A stretch of DNA of 64,000 bases from Gadus chalcogrammus (lineage: Eukaryota; Chordata; Actinopteri; Gadiformes; Gadidae). Of this stretch, positions 32,559-44,405 are shown piece after piece (the first letter of the stretch is position 1; each line of letters opens with the position of its first letter). The position numbers and the translations under genes are program-made. Under the pieces are notes generated by a model. That model saw only the letters and a list, made by a program, of their open reading frames with translations. It did not search any database and was not told where the DNA came from. The DNA lies in contig NC_079415.1 of the NCBI RefSeq assembly GCF_026213295.1, positions 26,884,003 to 26,948,002 of the forward strand, read 5' to 3'.

Positions 32559-32996
32559 CCTGGTTCTCCAACTGGTGGTCAAGAGTACCACAGTTGGTAG
32601 ATAGGATTTTTTCTTCTAGACAAATTTACAATCATCGAAAAAAGAATGAGCAAAATTAAAAAGCAACATTATGGAAACATTGTCATTGCTTGTTTTTTTT
32701 ACCTAAATCGTGTCGGGTTTTTTTAGGATTCCATCCATATGTTTGCATTTGAAAGTTTACCACAGATATTTTGTGTTCATTATCGTTTGCAGAATAATTC
32801 AACTGGGAGTTTAAGAACAGTTGCTGACCTTTTCACTGTTTCCCACTGGCCTTCCTGCAGTAATAAAAGTATAAAGTGAGGGCTGGCCCTCTTTGCTCAG
32901 TCACTCTATTTTCCACCTTTTGAATTGAGGTGGTCCTCTAAAGATCTTGACGACGACCTAGTGGTCCATCTGGGGTCAAAGGTTGGGAAACCACTG
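32559..32996. mobile_element. hAT-like non-autonomous element (CAGTGGTTCTCAACC type)
   Basis: The left end, cctggttctccaactggtgg, mirrors the right end, which inverted reads cagtggtttcccaacc. The family style (gtccatctggggtcaaaggt next to the right end) is widespread in vertebrates. The flanking 8-mers ccctgggt and ccaaaggg match at only 5 of 8 positions, so the duplication is weak. Confidence 0.6.
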
Positions 32997-34156
32997 CCAA
33001 AGGGACTTACTGTGACAGGTATGCCTCTCACTATTTCAACCACCCAATTAAAAAGCACTGACCTGAATACAGACAGTTACAACATGTTGGCCCCGTTTGG
33101 TTTAAGGAAGACAGTTAGCCTCACCAACACGTGAGAAGGAAAAGGTTATCAAACACTTCTGAAAACAGCATTCACAAAAGGTAGACCAACATGGACATCT
33201 ATAACCAATAAGCTCTTTATTGAATGTCAACGGCTGGTCTTTTGAGTCCACTGCCCACTCTCTTCATTTGCATCATGAATCAAAGCGATTTGGGGAGTTT
33301 ATCCCTAATTCGTCCTGATAAAATGACGTTTGCGGTAGGCTACACTACATGTAGAACAACGCTCGGAATACAAAACCATCTGGCGGCCATCCATTCCCTC
33401 TGCTCCTTAATGTTATTACACAATAGTATCTTAGATGTCGTTTGTGAACCGACGAGGACCTCTCTCCGCATGCCAGTGCCGGACTAGACTCTGCGATGAC
33501 GCGTTGACAGATAAAGGAGACTTAGGAAATAGATCTCAAATAACAGAAATATGTAGGGTTAACCATAATCACCTGCTCAGCCTGATCACGTCTCAATGCA
33601 TTGTTGCTTAGAAAGATCTCAAAGCGACGCCAACTAACAACATGACACCCTGTAAGTACATATTAACAGCGGAGGCATCAGCTCCCCCTCATCTTTAGAT
33701 CTCACTGAGGGATCAACACGCCTAGAAAAGCACATCAACGTGATAGATGATATTGGCAAGCTTTGTCCAAAACACAGCACCCCAAACTTGTTCTGTGAAC
33801 AGTGTTGCCAGATTGTGCCAGATTTCCCCAACCAATCTGGCAACCCAACCTGGTCTTGTTCACTGTCTCTGAACCTCTTTTGTGCGGCGCGGTGGACAAA
33901 GGAGCCGACGAGCCGCATGCACTGACCGCCGCGCTCTGCTCCCACAACAACACAACCAGATAAACGTTCCGCGTTCAGAGCGATTAAACACACTATCTCC
34001 TGGACACAGTGATATTCCTTACTTGGCTCTTAACTAGACACCTTTTAACTCCCCGAGGATCGAATTCCCCCGCCCCCGATCATCATCAGCACCCAGCCTG
34101 AAAGATGTGCAACTTTGTCCTCAGTCGGACCCCTTTCCGGCCGCTGATACCCTTAC
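32997..34156. other. Sequence left of the candidate nck2 leader exon, no gene seen
   Basis: No coding exon recognised on either strand. Confidence 0.45.
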
Positions 34157-34450
34157 CTCGGTCGGTCCCCGCGAGGAGAAGGAGGAGGAGGATGAGCAGG
34201 AGACCGGAGGGAGAGAGTCGGGTGTCGGTGTCCAACCCTGCCGACGAAGTTGACCAGGAGTCGCTCTCCTGTTAATTCCCCGATGAAATCGCCCACGATG
34301 TTTAGGTTTTCGGGGCAGGTGTTTGACAAAACGAGGCCCCAGTGGCAGCTGCTACCTTACAATGTGTCCGGTTCGGTCGCCTATCACTACAACTACTACT
34401 ACCGTCGCCTCCCGCCTGCCGAGTCCTGCTGCTGGCTGCCAGGAGCCGTG
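34157..34450 (-). promoter_or_regulatory. Candidate promoter and non-coding first exon of nck2
   Basis: A GC-rich block with several CpGs. On the minus strand it ends in gaccgaccgag|GTAAGGG, a strong splice donor with the GT at 34156-34155. The exonic side is a C/T-rich leader without a long frame. The next matching coding exon on this strand is nck2 at 12998, whose ATG exon needs an upstream leader; an internal non-coding first exon is common for NCK genes. No TATA box is seen. The right end of the exon is arbitrary. Confidence 0.35.
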
Positions 34451-34487
34451 ACGTCAGAGGGGCCACGGGAGAGAAAGCTGAAGGGAC

Positions 34488-34499
34488 GCACACGCGCAC

Positions 34500-34556
<57 letters not shown>

Positions 34557-34613
34557 CACACACACGCACACGTACACGTACACGTACACGTACACGTACA
34601 CACACGCACACAA
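34488..34613. repeat. (CA)n microsatellite with ACGT-type units
   Basis: CA array with CACG interruptions, then five gtacac units (34569-34598), then CA again. Confidence 0.95.
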
Positions 34614-35667
34614 ATACACCTAGGAGGCGCGTAGGCTATAGATAAACAGTGAATCAATTCTTAATGTTTGACAGTAAACTAGGAGGACATGACGAGTTAA
34701 CACAGGTACAGGTTTTGAATGGCTTAACCTAGAGCATGGGGGGGCGGCAGCTTTATAACAGCAGCCCCAATATAAATAATGTAATAACAATCAGCGAGGG
34801 GACTACGGATCCGCGTGTAGATGGCCCGGGACCGCTGGGATTAAAAAACAAAACTAGGTCAAAGTGACTAATTCTTTTGATCTATTTCCATTTAACATTG
34901 ACAATGGAGAGGGCTTAGAGGGAAAAACATGACCGTGGTATTAGAATGGGGGTTGCATATTATCGACATATATTGTTTGCTTTTTTAAGCTTGTCTGCTT
35001 CAGGAGAGGAGACAATGATCATATTGTGTGATAGGAGCGCTCTGTTGTGCCTCACCTCAATTAGAACGACCCCCTGCTCAGAAATCCATTAAACCATAAT
35101 AACCATATCTGAAAAAGGCCCCAATAAAACAAGCACGCAATGAGACGTGTGATCCTTGTCAAGATCACGTCAAGGACACGGCGGTAACGCGCGCCATCCA
35201 TCCTACAGTTTATATAGGCCATACGCCCCTTGCTTCGCGCTCCCTCGCTCGTCAGTCTACGCGCGCACGAGCAGACGTGGACGAGCGCTGGTCATCTTCC
35301 CTTATGGCCCACTAGACCAGTCTAGGCTACTGAGCAGCTGAATTGCATTGGTGTTGATGTGGATGAACAGAGCATCTATCTCAGGTCAACGGGTAAAACC
35401 TCAGTCAAAACTAAATGTTCGAATCTGGCCTGTAATTCACATCTGGTTCCAGAGACATTTTCTTTATGGCAAATAACATAGGTCTATCAAAATCCCATAT
35501 CGCTCAAATTCTAGTCAAATCGTAACAAAGATACGCGAAACTTGTAATGTGTGGTTGGTCAGAATGTATCGGAAACAGCTGTAAGTGTTCCACTGTCAGT
35601 GGATATAACAGGGCCTCCAGCTCAGTCACTTCTGCTCAGTCGGACCGTTGTCTATCCCTTCTCAAGG
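34614..35667. other. Between the candidate nck2 leader and dph3, no gene seen
   Basis: No coding exon recognised. Around 35200-35300 the sequence is CpG-richer (cgcgcacgagcagacg) but has no clear promoter element. Confidence 0.45.
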
Positions 35668-35681
35668 GCGCCCTCTGATGG
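35668..35681 (-). promoter_or_regulatory. CTCF-like motif
   Basis: On the minus strand it reads ccatcagagggcgc, one mismatch from the CTCF core CCASYAGRKGGCRS. It lies about 350 bp past the dph3 stop codon. Prediction from motif only. Confidence 0.35.
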
Positions 35682-35739
35682 ACAAACTACAACAGCAGAA
35701 AATAAACACGAAACGATGTGTTATTTGGAGTCAACAGTT

Positions 35740-35745
35740 TTTATT
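35740..35745 (-). terminator. Candidate dph3 polyadenylation signal
   Basis: AATAAA on the minus strand, about 270 nt past the dph3 stop codon and the best placed signal for its 3' UTR. Confidence 0.45.
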
Positions 35746-36016
35746 CAGCTTTACACGTAAAATATAAATAAAAGTTATTTACAGATAATTTTGCATAATC
35801 ATGAAGTAACCCCTTTTGTCGTTTCAGAGTAGCTGGTGAGGTAATCAGAAAATATCGACACGTTTATAAATAGACGATGGAACCAGGAACCCAGTCATCA
35901 CGGACAGTGAACGGCGTGGGATCTCCCACCGAACCGTCGGTCTGGTAAACAGTAAGCATTGGTCAGAGGGGAGGCATGTGGTTCCTTGAGATCCACAGGC
36001 TAGGCTTCATCTTTTA

Positions 36017-37751
36017 TCACGACGTGGCCAATTCCAGCTTGTTCTCCGTTGAGGGTGCCTCCACAACCTCCCCAGCCATGAACTCCTCCTGCAACACCGC
36101 GGCCACCAATAACACAAGTAAGGTGTGTGTTATGTGCTATCAGACATGAAACATTTAGAACGAGCCACTCCATGTACACAATAATGCATGCTCTGCATTT
36201 ATGATTATATTTGAATAATGTCAACATCTGAAACCCCTCTCTTCTGAGAACATCTGAATCTATTGGCTCATGTTGGACTCAGTTCACACTTTTGTTGAGA
36301 CTATCTCTGCATTTTGGAGATGAAACTCTAGCTAACATGCACTTCAATTTCGCTTGTGAACAGAAACCAAAACAGTATACTAACCATGTGTTCAGATTCT
36401 TATAGCTGCTCTGCATAGCTTTTCGATTTTGTATTTATTTTTAAATACGGTTGTCAGTATGTTTGCATTTTCTCAGCATCATGTGTAAGTTGCATTGAAT
36501 ACACGTGTCTAGCAGGGGTTTGCTCTATATCAGGATTTTGATTTTACAAAAAATTGAATCTCACGTGAATGCGCCTGCCACAAATATAAACAATTGCAAT
36601 TAGGTGTTTGTGATAAGCCGTTGTAAAGTACTCGCAAACGCAGGCAGCATAAGAGTGAACCAATTGGTGTTTGTTACAGTAAAGTGTGGATGAGCATCGC
36701 ACCTGATCATAAATGACTTTTACAACCAGGGAACAACTTGGACATGTAGCCACTTCTTCACCATTTTCAAGGTCTTCCTGCGGAAAAACAGGTGTTAATG
36801 TTCACTGAATAGATAAGTTCATACATTTTTCTAATTAGCAGACAAAAATACATATCATGCTACTCTTTATTAGGATGTACTGTATAACCTGAACTTGAGA
36901 TCCTCGAGTGTGGATTGCTGAAAATGGCGAGGCAATGCAAAAGCGTATTCTACTGACCACTAACAAATAGTAAAGAAGACAACAAGTGTCCAAACAGTAG
37001 CAGTCTAGCGACTACAGATCCCTTTAGATCTACAGCACTAAAAAAACCTTCAGAACCATTAGAACTACAGCCCCTTCAGAACCATCAGAACTACAGCCTC
37101 TTCAGAACCATCAGAAGTACAGCCTCTTCGGAACCATTAGAACTACAGCCCCTTCAGAACCATCAGAACTACAGCCTATTCAGAACCATTAGAACTACAG
37201 CCCCTTCAGAACCATTAGAACTACAGCCCCTTTAGAACCATAAGAACTACAGCCCCATTAGAACCATTAGAACTACTGCCTCTTCAGAACCATTAGAACT
37301 ACAGCCCCTTTAGAACCACAGCCCCTTTAGAACCATTAGAATTACAACCCTTAGAACAACACTATTTCCTCAGACCCTGCTTTCGTAATAGAAAACACGT
37401 CATCAGTTCAGCATTGTATTCATAACAATAAGCATGCTGTGTCATCCTGATGCATGGGCTTTACTGTCCCACGAAAAATAACACAGTACACAAAAATAAC
37501 TGCTAAATATGAGTAATCATTCTTAAGCAAACGTTTTAAAGCTTTTACATGTTTGATGATAACTAACACCGATTCAACTGATAAAACTTTCCGCAATAGC
37601 CCAGTATTGGTACCTGTTATAATACATTCATCTTATACATTACCTTAGTTATAGCGAACCTGTCACCACAGGGACAAGGGAAGTAGTACGTTTCGGTTTC
37701 TTCATCGTATTCAAAATCTTCGATCTCTACCTCGTCGTGATATATCGACAT
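36017..37751 (-). CDS. dph3: dph3: diphthamide biosynthesis CSL-zinc-finger electron carrier
   Basis: DPH3 (KTI11) carries a redox-active Fe/Zn site that supplies electrons to the DPH1-DPH2 radical enzyme in the first step of diphthamide synthesis on eEF2. It also partners Elongator-linked tRNA modification. Coding exons on the minus strand are 37644-37751 (36 codons), 36703-36777 (25 codons) and 36017-36088 (23 codons plus stop). All junctions are phase 0 with GT/AG borders; total 84 aa against 82 in human. Visible motifs: [20 protein letters not shown]; metal-binding CPCGDRF (Cys26 and Cys28 of the CxC) and [15 protein letters not shown] (Cys48 and Cys51 of the CxxC); the tail [13 protein letters not shown] ends ELATS rather than the human ELVKC. 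Introns rule out a processed retrocopy. A 26-bp minisatellite sits in intron 1. Confidence 0.96.
37049..37355. repeat. 26-bp minisatellite in dph3 intron 1
   Basis: About eleven imperfect copies of aaccattagaactacagcc plus ccttcag. Variants are ccat(t/c)ag and c(c/t)tcttc; later copies are shortened. Confidence 0.93.
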
Positions 37752-37826
37752 TCTGGCTAGTTATCGGGCCGAAGATATAAAAACGTGGAATTCTCACATT
37801 GCCAATTCTGGGTCGACTCATGCATG

Positions 37827-37834
37827 TGACGTCA
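37827..37834. promoter_or_regulatory. Palindromic CRE (TGACGTCA) upstream of dph3
   Basis: A full consensus ATF/CREB site, 76 bp 5' of the dph3 start codon on its strand. The surrounding 37752-37860 is the likely dph3 5' UTR and promoter, with no TATA box near. Confidence 0.5.
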
Positions 37835-37874
37835 ATCCCGGTTGTCGCAGGAAAATGACACTTGGAAAGATCCG

Positions 37875-37888
37875 CCACTAGAGGGAGA
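37875..37888 (+). promoter_or_regulatory. CTCF-like motif upstream of dph3
   Basis: ccactagagggaga, one mismatch from the CTCF core, between the dph3 promoter and the long CTGT array. Confidence 0.35.
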
Positions 37889-37941
37889 CAAAGATCGCAT
37901 TGCTCGCTCGTCATTGTTCCATTCCTCATTTTTTTACTGCC

Positions 37942-38390
<449 letters not shown>

Positions 38391-39524
38391 CTCCTTCTTT
38401 CTTTCTTTGACACTGTCATTGTGAGAAATAAGAAAAACAGTTTGAATGAGCTTTGAGCATTTCAGCATCTTACCCATGTTGCAGTTTATCTCCATGATAG
38501 TTAATTGAACATACTTTATCATTAATATTAACAATCAATAATGCATTATTCCATTCAATATAATTGCAGACACTGTGTGTTGTTTTGTTTAAATTATTCT
38601 TGTGGAACCAAAGGTTAGGGTCTTAATCATTCTGTGATTAGGTAGCTGTTAATGAGAAGATAATAGGCTGCTAACAATGCTCTGTTCAGCTGTCACCATA
38701 CAGTCTACTCTTCTCATTGGCCAACAACTTTTCTTGAAATGATTCAGTAAAAAATGCATAACCTACTTAACACTGGAATCCCCTTCATGCCTGATGCAAT
38801 TAACTTATTGACCTTGCAATGGAACAGATGCAACTGAATTAGATTTTGAGATTGATATTTCACAATTAATTCATTTATCTGACAAATTCAGAATAATTGA
38901 GTCCTCTCACCTTACCCCACCATTCAGTCCTACAGACAACTGCCCCAATGTTACTGCAGAAAATTTAAAATATAAAACAAATGTTACACAGAATTAGCGA
39001 TGAACAAGGCTTCCAATGTTTGGCAGAAAACTGGAAGTGTGAAGAAAAAAACAAGAAACAAACCAAGGTTGCACAATTTCGAACCACCAGAAAGCCAACG
39101 AATAGGGCTTGTCATCAATGGTAACCGCCGGCTACCGCTGACCTATTTCATAACAAGTCATCCAGTAACAAGAATTCCTCTTCTATTTATTTGTATCTTT
39201 GTCTATGCGTGTGTGTGTATCAGCGTAAATGTGTATCTGCCTGTATGTGTGTGTCTGTCTGCGTCTGTGTGCGAGTGTGTGTATGCAAGTGTGCATTCGT
39301 TGGTTTGAGACAGTGGCTGCCACGATGAAATTAGGAGTTTGTCACGAGGATAATTGAATAAAGCAACGGACACAAAGTTAGATTAAGTGGCTTGATTTTA
39401 AATAAGAAGAATTTTACACGAACAAAGATTCTTGGAACTGTCCTTGTTTAATGGCTCTGCACAAGACAAGGGTTTTGGCATCGGACATCTTTGGAAGAAC
39501 TGGCGTGTGACAGTGTGTTGTCAT
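38391..39524. other. Intergenic, no gene seen
   Basis: AT-rich sequence upstream of dph3. There is a short imperfect gtgtgt run at 39205-39295. No partner gene sharing the dph3 promoter is visible. Confidence 0.5.
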
Positions 39525-39690
39525 ACTTAGGGCAAGGGACTGTATTCCAGTCAAAAGGTTGTTGGTTCGATCCCCAATGATTACAGTCTACCTTTGGGAC
39601 TCCTTGAGGAAGATGCACTCACTGCTACCTGCTCCTAAGTTACATTTTAACTCAGGGTAGCTTTGGATAAAAGCATCTAAATGATAACCC
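39525..39690 (+). repeat. tRNA-derived SINE with LINE-type tail
   Basis: A perfect polymerase III B-box, ggttcgatccc, lies near 39564, and an A-box-like tagggcaaggg near 39528. The tail ggtagctttggataaaagca is shared with the 3' ends of fish L2-related LINEs and SINEs. Confidence 0.7.
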
Positions 39691-39968
39691 GGTCTCTGAT
39701 GCCAGGCCATGGAAGACAAAATGTCCAAGGACACACATGTTAGAGGACAGTGGTGGGGGGCGTGGCAACATAAGAGATGATGATCAGACTTGTACTTTTA
39801 AAATAGTCATACACTCTCCAATGGTAACTCTATTCCTGACTAAAGTGGTGCTGTTGATATCTGCTTCAGGTACGATTTGAGGGTTGAAAACCAGAAGACA
39901 GAAGGATTTTGAAAAATAACCAACCAAACATCCTCCCTCTCTGCTTCCTACATGTCACCGTTGAGGTC

Positions 39969-40955
39969 AAAAGTCAAAGTCAAAGTCAAATTTATCAGAC
40001 ACAGAGGTTATTCAAAGTGCTTTAAAATAAAATAAAATACAATGAGAAATATACATATATAAATAAACAAATAATTACAACAATATATATATAATTATTC
40101 AAGTAACAACAGAATAAAACAAAACAAACACAAGATTAATTGAAAGCAATAGAAAATAAATTGGGTTTTTAATTTCTTTTTAAGTTAAAGTAGGGGCAGA
40201 TTTCATTTCTGTTGGTAGTTAGTTCCAACACCGGACAGCATAATGGCTAAATGTCATTTCACCCTGCTTAGAACTGACCCTAGGCTCAACCAGCTGACAA
40301 GTATCAGTATATCTAACTGACCTGTTAGGTTTGTAATAGATTAGCATATCTGAGATTTATTTTTACATGAATTTCTTAAAGATGATGAGGAGGACATTAA
40401 ACTCAATTCTGAATTGTACTGGAAGCCAATGCAAAGACCTCAGGATTGGCGAGATGTGTTCTCTTTTTTTGGATTTTGTTAAAATTCTTGCAGCAGCATT
40501 TTTAATTAATTGCAGCCGACTGATTGACATTTTGGGGAGGCCACTGAAGAGGGCATTGCAATAGTCAAGCCTGGATGATACAAATGCATGCATGAGCTTC
40601 TCTAAGTCCTGCTTAGATACAACATCTCTAATCTTAACTATATTTCTTAGGTGCCAGAATGCTGTTTTAGTTGTGGGTTTTATATGATCACAAAAACTAA
40701 GATCCCAATCCAAGATATAACTGAGATTTTTTACTAGGGTTTTATCTTAAGACGTTTAGCCTTCAAGTAGGCACTGAGCCTCAGTCTCCCTTCTTTCTTC
40801 CCAAATACAACTATCTTAGTTTTATCTTTATTTAATTGTAAGAAACTATTTTGCATCCAGCTATTCACTTTTGTAATGCACAGGCATAAAGAGTCAATAG
40901 TACCAAAGTCATCAGGTGATAATGCAAGGTAAATCTGCATTATCTGCATAGCTGT
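39969..40955 (-). pseudogene. L2-type LINE, 5'-truncated reverse transcriptase remnant
   Basis: The minus-strand frames 40734-40949 and 40363-40713 encode consecutive parts of a LINE reverse transcriptase: QIYLALSPDD, then VNSWMQNSFLQLNKDKTKIV; then FVSSRLDYCNALFSGLP, IKNAAARILT and ILRSLHWLPVQFRIEF. The frames are separated by a stop or frameshift, and the N-terminal endonuclease and the palm FADD are gone. At the left the copy ends with 'aaagcactttgaat' (minus strand) and a GTCAAA-type hexamer tail (39969-39990). It is dead. Confidence 0.85.
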
Positions 40956-41118
40956 GTTATGTAATGTCTTGAAATATTTGGCCTAGGGGGAGCATGTAGA
41001 GGTTAAATAACAGAGGCCAAATTAAGTCTAGTAGGCACTGAAAGTTATCACCATTCAATTGAGGTGATAACGAGTTGTGCAGGGAAGTGATTGACAGGAA
41101 AGATGGATTGCCCTAACC

Positions 41119-41498
41119 CAGTGGTTCCCAACCGTGGGGACAATTTGACGTCCTAGCAGTGCCGCAATTTCAGAATGTAGCAAATGCAGCAGCAGTGCTT
41201 ACACAAACAACATAAATCCACCGTTAAATTGTTATATTATGCCTCCTCTCTGTTATTTTCAACGGAGTTGTCCGAGCCGATGTCCGAGTATAGTTGAGGC
41301 TTGAATGTCATTGGCTCATCTGCGTTCTAAGGGCGGAGCTTAGCGTCAGGTCAGTCCCAGGTCAGTCCCCAATCCCAAAAATAGAAATGTATGATTTTCC
41401 TTTAATAGGTCTGGGGAAAAGAGGATGGGGGGGGGCGGCGCAAATTCCATCAGAAGTGAATTAGGTGGGTCCTGGAGAGAATAGGTTCGGAACCCGTG
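41119..41498. mobile_element. hAT-like non-autonomous element (CAGTGGTTCCCAACC ends)
   Basis: The left end is cagtggttcccaaccg; the right end, inverted, is cacgggttccgaacc. The flanking 8-mers ccctaacc (41111-41118) and ccataaac (41499-41506) match at 6 of 8. It lies between the two LINE fragments. Confidence 0.75.
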
Positions 41499-41559
41499 CC
41501 ATAAACCAATCAAAGTAGAGATGCCCTGAGTGTGAGAAATTGCTATCTTCTACTTACGA

Positions 41560-42607
41560 TGGATACCAATGCAAGCTCCTTGCTTGTGTTGCTCGACCTC
41601 AGTGCTTCCTTCGACACAATTGACCACAACATTCTTCTTCACCGTATCGAACATCATGTTGGCATCAACGATTCTGCCCTGGTTTGAATCTTAGCTCACA
41701 GATAGAAAACAAGTTATCTGTGAAGGATCAGAATCAAAACATTGCAATCTAAGCTTGGGTATCCCCCAGGGGTCCGTCCTTGGTCCATTGCTTTTTGTAA
41801 TCTACAGGCTTTCCCCTGGGCAACGGAATCAGCTTCCACTACTTTGCAGATGACACTCAAATCAACATCCCGGTTAATTCAAAGGGCTCAACCCGGAAGG
41901 TTGAGTCCTGTCTGACTGCAATACAAAGATGGATGTAGAACTAACAGAGCTGCAGGTAGCTCAAGAAAGAGCAGATAGTTACAGGCCCAAAGCAAGACCA
42001 AATAAAATTCTAAGCAGGCTCACTATGTTTCGACAGATAGGTCTTCTCGCAAAGTGCCTGTGTTAAAAATCTTTGTGTCTGGTTTGACCCTTTGCCTTGT
42101 TTTGAACAACACGTCAAAAGTAGAATTGCATTCTTTCATCTGAGAAAATATTTCTGAAATCTGATCAATGTTATTCGCAGCTGATACAGAGACACTCATA
42201 TCATCAAGGCTGGATTATTGTAATTCACTGTTCTCTGGTCTACCGACTTATGCAAGGAACTAATGCCTAAATGTTGTTGGGGGGTGAAAGTATTCGACAG
42301 AGACCCATTATAATACATTTTGTTCAATATGACATAAGCAATTGATAATGTAGGAGAGAGCAGAGAATTGTACATAATCATTTGCATGGATGTACATTTG
42401 CAACTTGTTCAAAGAATGAGAAACAGCTTCATTGATGTGCGCAAGTGACACAATGATGTGAAGATTGAACAAGTAGTTTTGAGAATTGCAATTGTGAACT
42501 GAGAAATGTACCAAAGCGACGGAAAAAAACTGCAAGCCCTTTGAGACTGTACTGGTGATTAAGGGCTATACAAATTAAATGAATTGAATCAAATTGAATT
42601 GAATTGG
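41560..42607 (+). pseudogene. L2-type LINE fragment, reverse transcriptase remnant with 3' tail
   Basis: Broken frames on the plus strand encode LLVLLDLSASFDTIDHNILL near 41585, a PPGVRPWSI-like motif near 41765, YFADDTQI (palm motif) near 41840, and later VWFDPLPCF and SRLDYCNSLFSGLP-like pieces to 42250. The 3' end near 42540 carries the L2-style ggctatacaaattaaatgaa and an ATTGAA-type tail to 42607. Several stops and frame shifts are present. Confidence 0.8.
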
Positions 42608-43668
42608 CTAGCTATCTCTGTTAATTCATTTTATTTACCCTCATTTTGACCATTCAAGGGAAAATTCTCAGGATAAAATAAATGGCTTGAATGGGGAGTT
42701 TGCAAGAGGATTGGGATAGTCATACTGACAAAAGAGGCCCACACACGTGTTTCTGGGTGTAAACAAAGTAGATATGCAAGCGCAACGAGGGGGCAGGAAG
42801 AACAGACAACATATAGACAGTCACGATGACAATGGTGCTTACACAACAAAAATGAAGCAAAATTTTGGCCCGGCCTGAATGCATAAAAAGTCATGCAAAG
42901 AGGATAATAGATGCATATTTTTTCACGAACTAAAGGGTTCATGCTTATTTTTTGTGATTCTACTTCTTCAATGCAAACGAAAAAAAGAAATAATAATATG
43001 AAATATTTAATTTCAATGTTTTTATCTCATCTAATCTAATCGCTCCTTTGCGTTGACTTGATGTATTTGCGCCGCGTCAAAAATCTGCCTCGCTTTTGGT
43101 GTGAACGCTACACAAGGCTGTGCTGTTTCGGCTGCAAAAATCACAAGGGATAGAAAATGTTTAACATAGGATTGGATTTTTAAGACATAAACCCGAAGAC
43201 AGAATGGAGTGATTATGGTCGAAAAGGTAAAAAAGTCTTTGATGTATCGTACAACCATTAACTTAAACATGGCCACAAAGTACATAATCACAGGCATCTA
43301 ATGATCTGCAAGAACGTGCCATCCTATCTTTGCCATCCTATGCAAGGCTTTTCTTTCAGTTCTATGAGAAAATATCCTATAAATCAGGCAATACGATGGC
43401 CATTTGGACATCCAATATCCATAAGTTCCCGATAATGTTTGCCGATAAGTGAAAAATAAGTTATTTCTGTAATTGGTAGAGTAGTGTGCTTGCTGTGCTA
43501 AGCCACCACCTTCCACATGTGTTCAAAACGTGTCTGTTTTGGGCATCCCCCCCTAACATTCTCTGACAGGATTCGGTGGTCAGAATCAAACTAATAATCT
43601 TGATGGGGTTTGATATTCTTTGCTTAAAAATAAAAATCCTAAATTATAATGTTTTTTGCTACTCAGTT
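42608..43668. other. Intergenic, no gene seen
   Basis: AT-rich. 'cttttggtgtgaacgc' near 43095 repeats a word at 15565. No coding or RNA gene recognised. Confidence 0.5.
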
Positions 43669-43689
43669 ACCTAAAGGGGAGCGTGTCTA

Positions 43690-43863
43690 TGTTCCCCGAG
43701 TCCTATGTTCCCCGATGTATGAGACTGGGGAACATAGGACCCTTTTTTTTAAAAAGGGTCCTATGTTCCCCGCTTTTCCCGAAAAGGGTCCTACATTCCC
43801 CGATATGTATGTGACCGGGAAACATAGGACCCTTTTTAAAAAAAAGTGTCCTATGTTCCCCGG
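43690..43863. repeat. Left hairpin array of the split element
   Basis: About seven copies of cctatgttcccc or its complement, arranged as successive inverted pairs joined by tttt/aaaa runs, so several 20-bp hairpins can form. Confidence 0.88.
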
Positions 43864-44198
43864 TCTGTTACTTCCAACTTCCCAAATTCCGGCCGAAATA
43901 ACCACCAATGGATGTCTTTACCTTTTGTGGAAGAGGGAGAGACGTCGGAGAACCCGATGCAGTCTATTCATAATATTGTAATGACCACGGAAGTGGCAGT
44001 GAATGAAGTATTGATTAGACAGAGATTTATTAGATAGGCCTACCTAATAAACCGTTGGAACACACAAGACCGGAAACCATAGCAACGCCGGTAAACAAAC
44101 CCAAGAAGCCCAATCCCTACGAGAGCTCCCCGCGCTACGGCCATCAGGCACACAGAGCTTTTGGCCGTGATATTATATGAACAATTATTATATTATAT

Positions 44199-44391
44199 TG
44201 TAGTGCCGAGAGACGGGAGTCGGAGGCGGAGTATCCAGCACAAAGTTTTAATGAACACAATACAAAAAGACGTTCATTCGAAAAGTCAAAACCGGACTAA
44301 ACTGGACGGTCGTTCCGTCCGCTAAACGGGTCCGTACTAAACACCCCCCCCACCCATAGTTCCGTGGGTGAATTATGATAACCACCACACA
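44199..44391 (-). repeat. 3' LTR of the gypsy element
   Basis: 193 bp. On the minus strand it begins TGTGTGG and ends CACTACA. It holds an ATTAAA signal (complement of TTTTAATGAAC at 44246-44256). Confidence 0.95.
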
Positions 44392-44402
44392 AGCCCCCCC
44401 AG
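44392..44402 (-). other. Polypurine tract of the gypsy element
   Basis: On the minus strand tctgggggggct lies directly before the 3' LTR; this is where plus-strand DNA synthesis is expected to start. Confidence 0.75.
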
Positions 44403-44405
44403 AAT

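Noticed and set aside
37049..37355. Repeat-spacer array reading of the GAACCATTAGAACTACAG repeats
   Set aside because: Units are directly adjacent with no unique spacers; it is a minisatellite in an intron.
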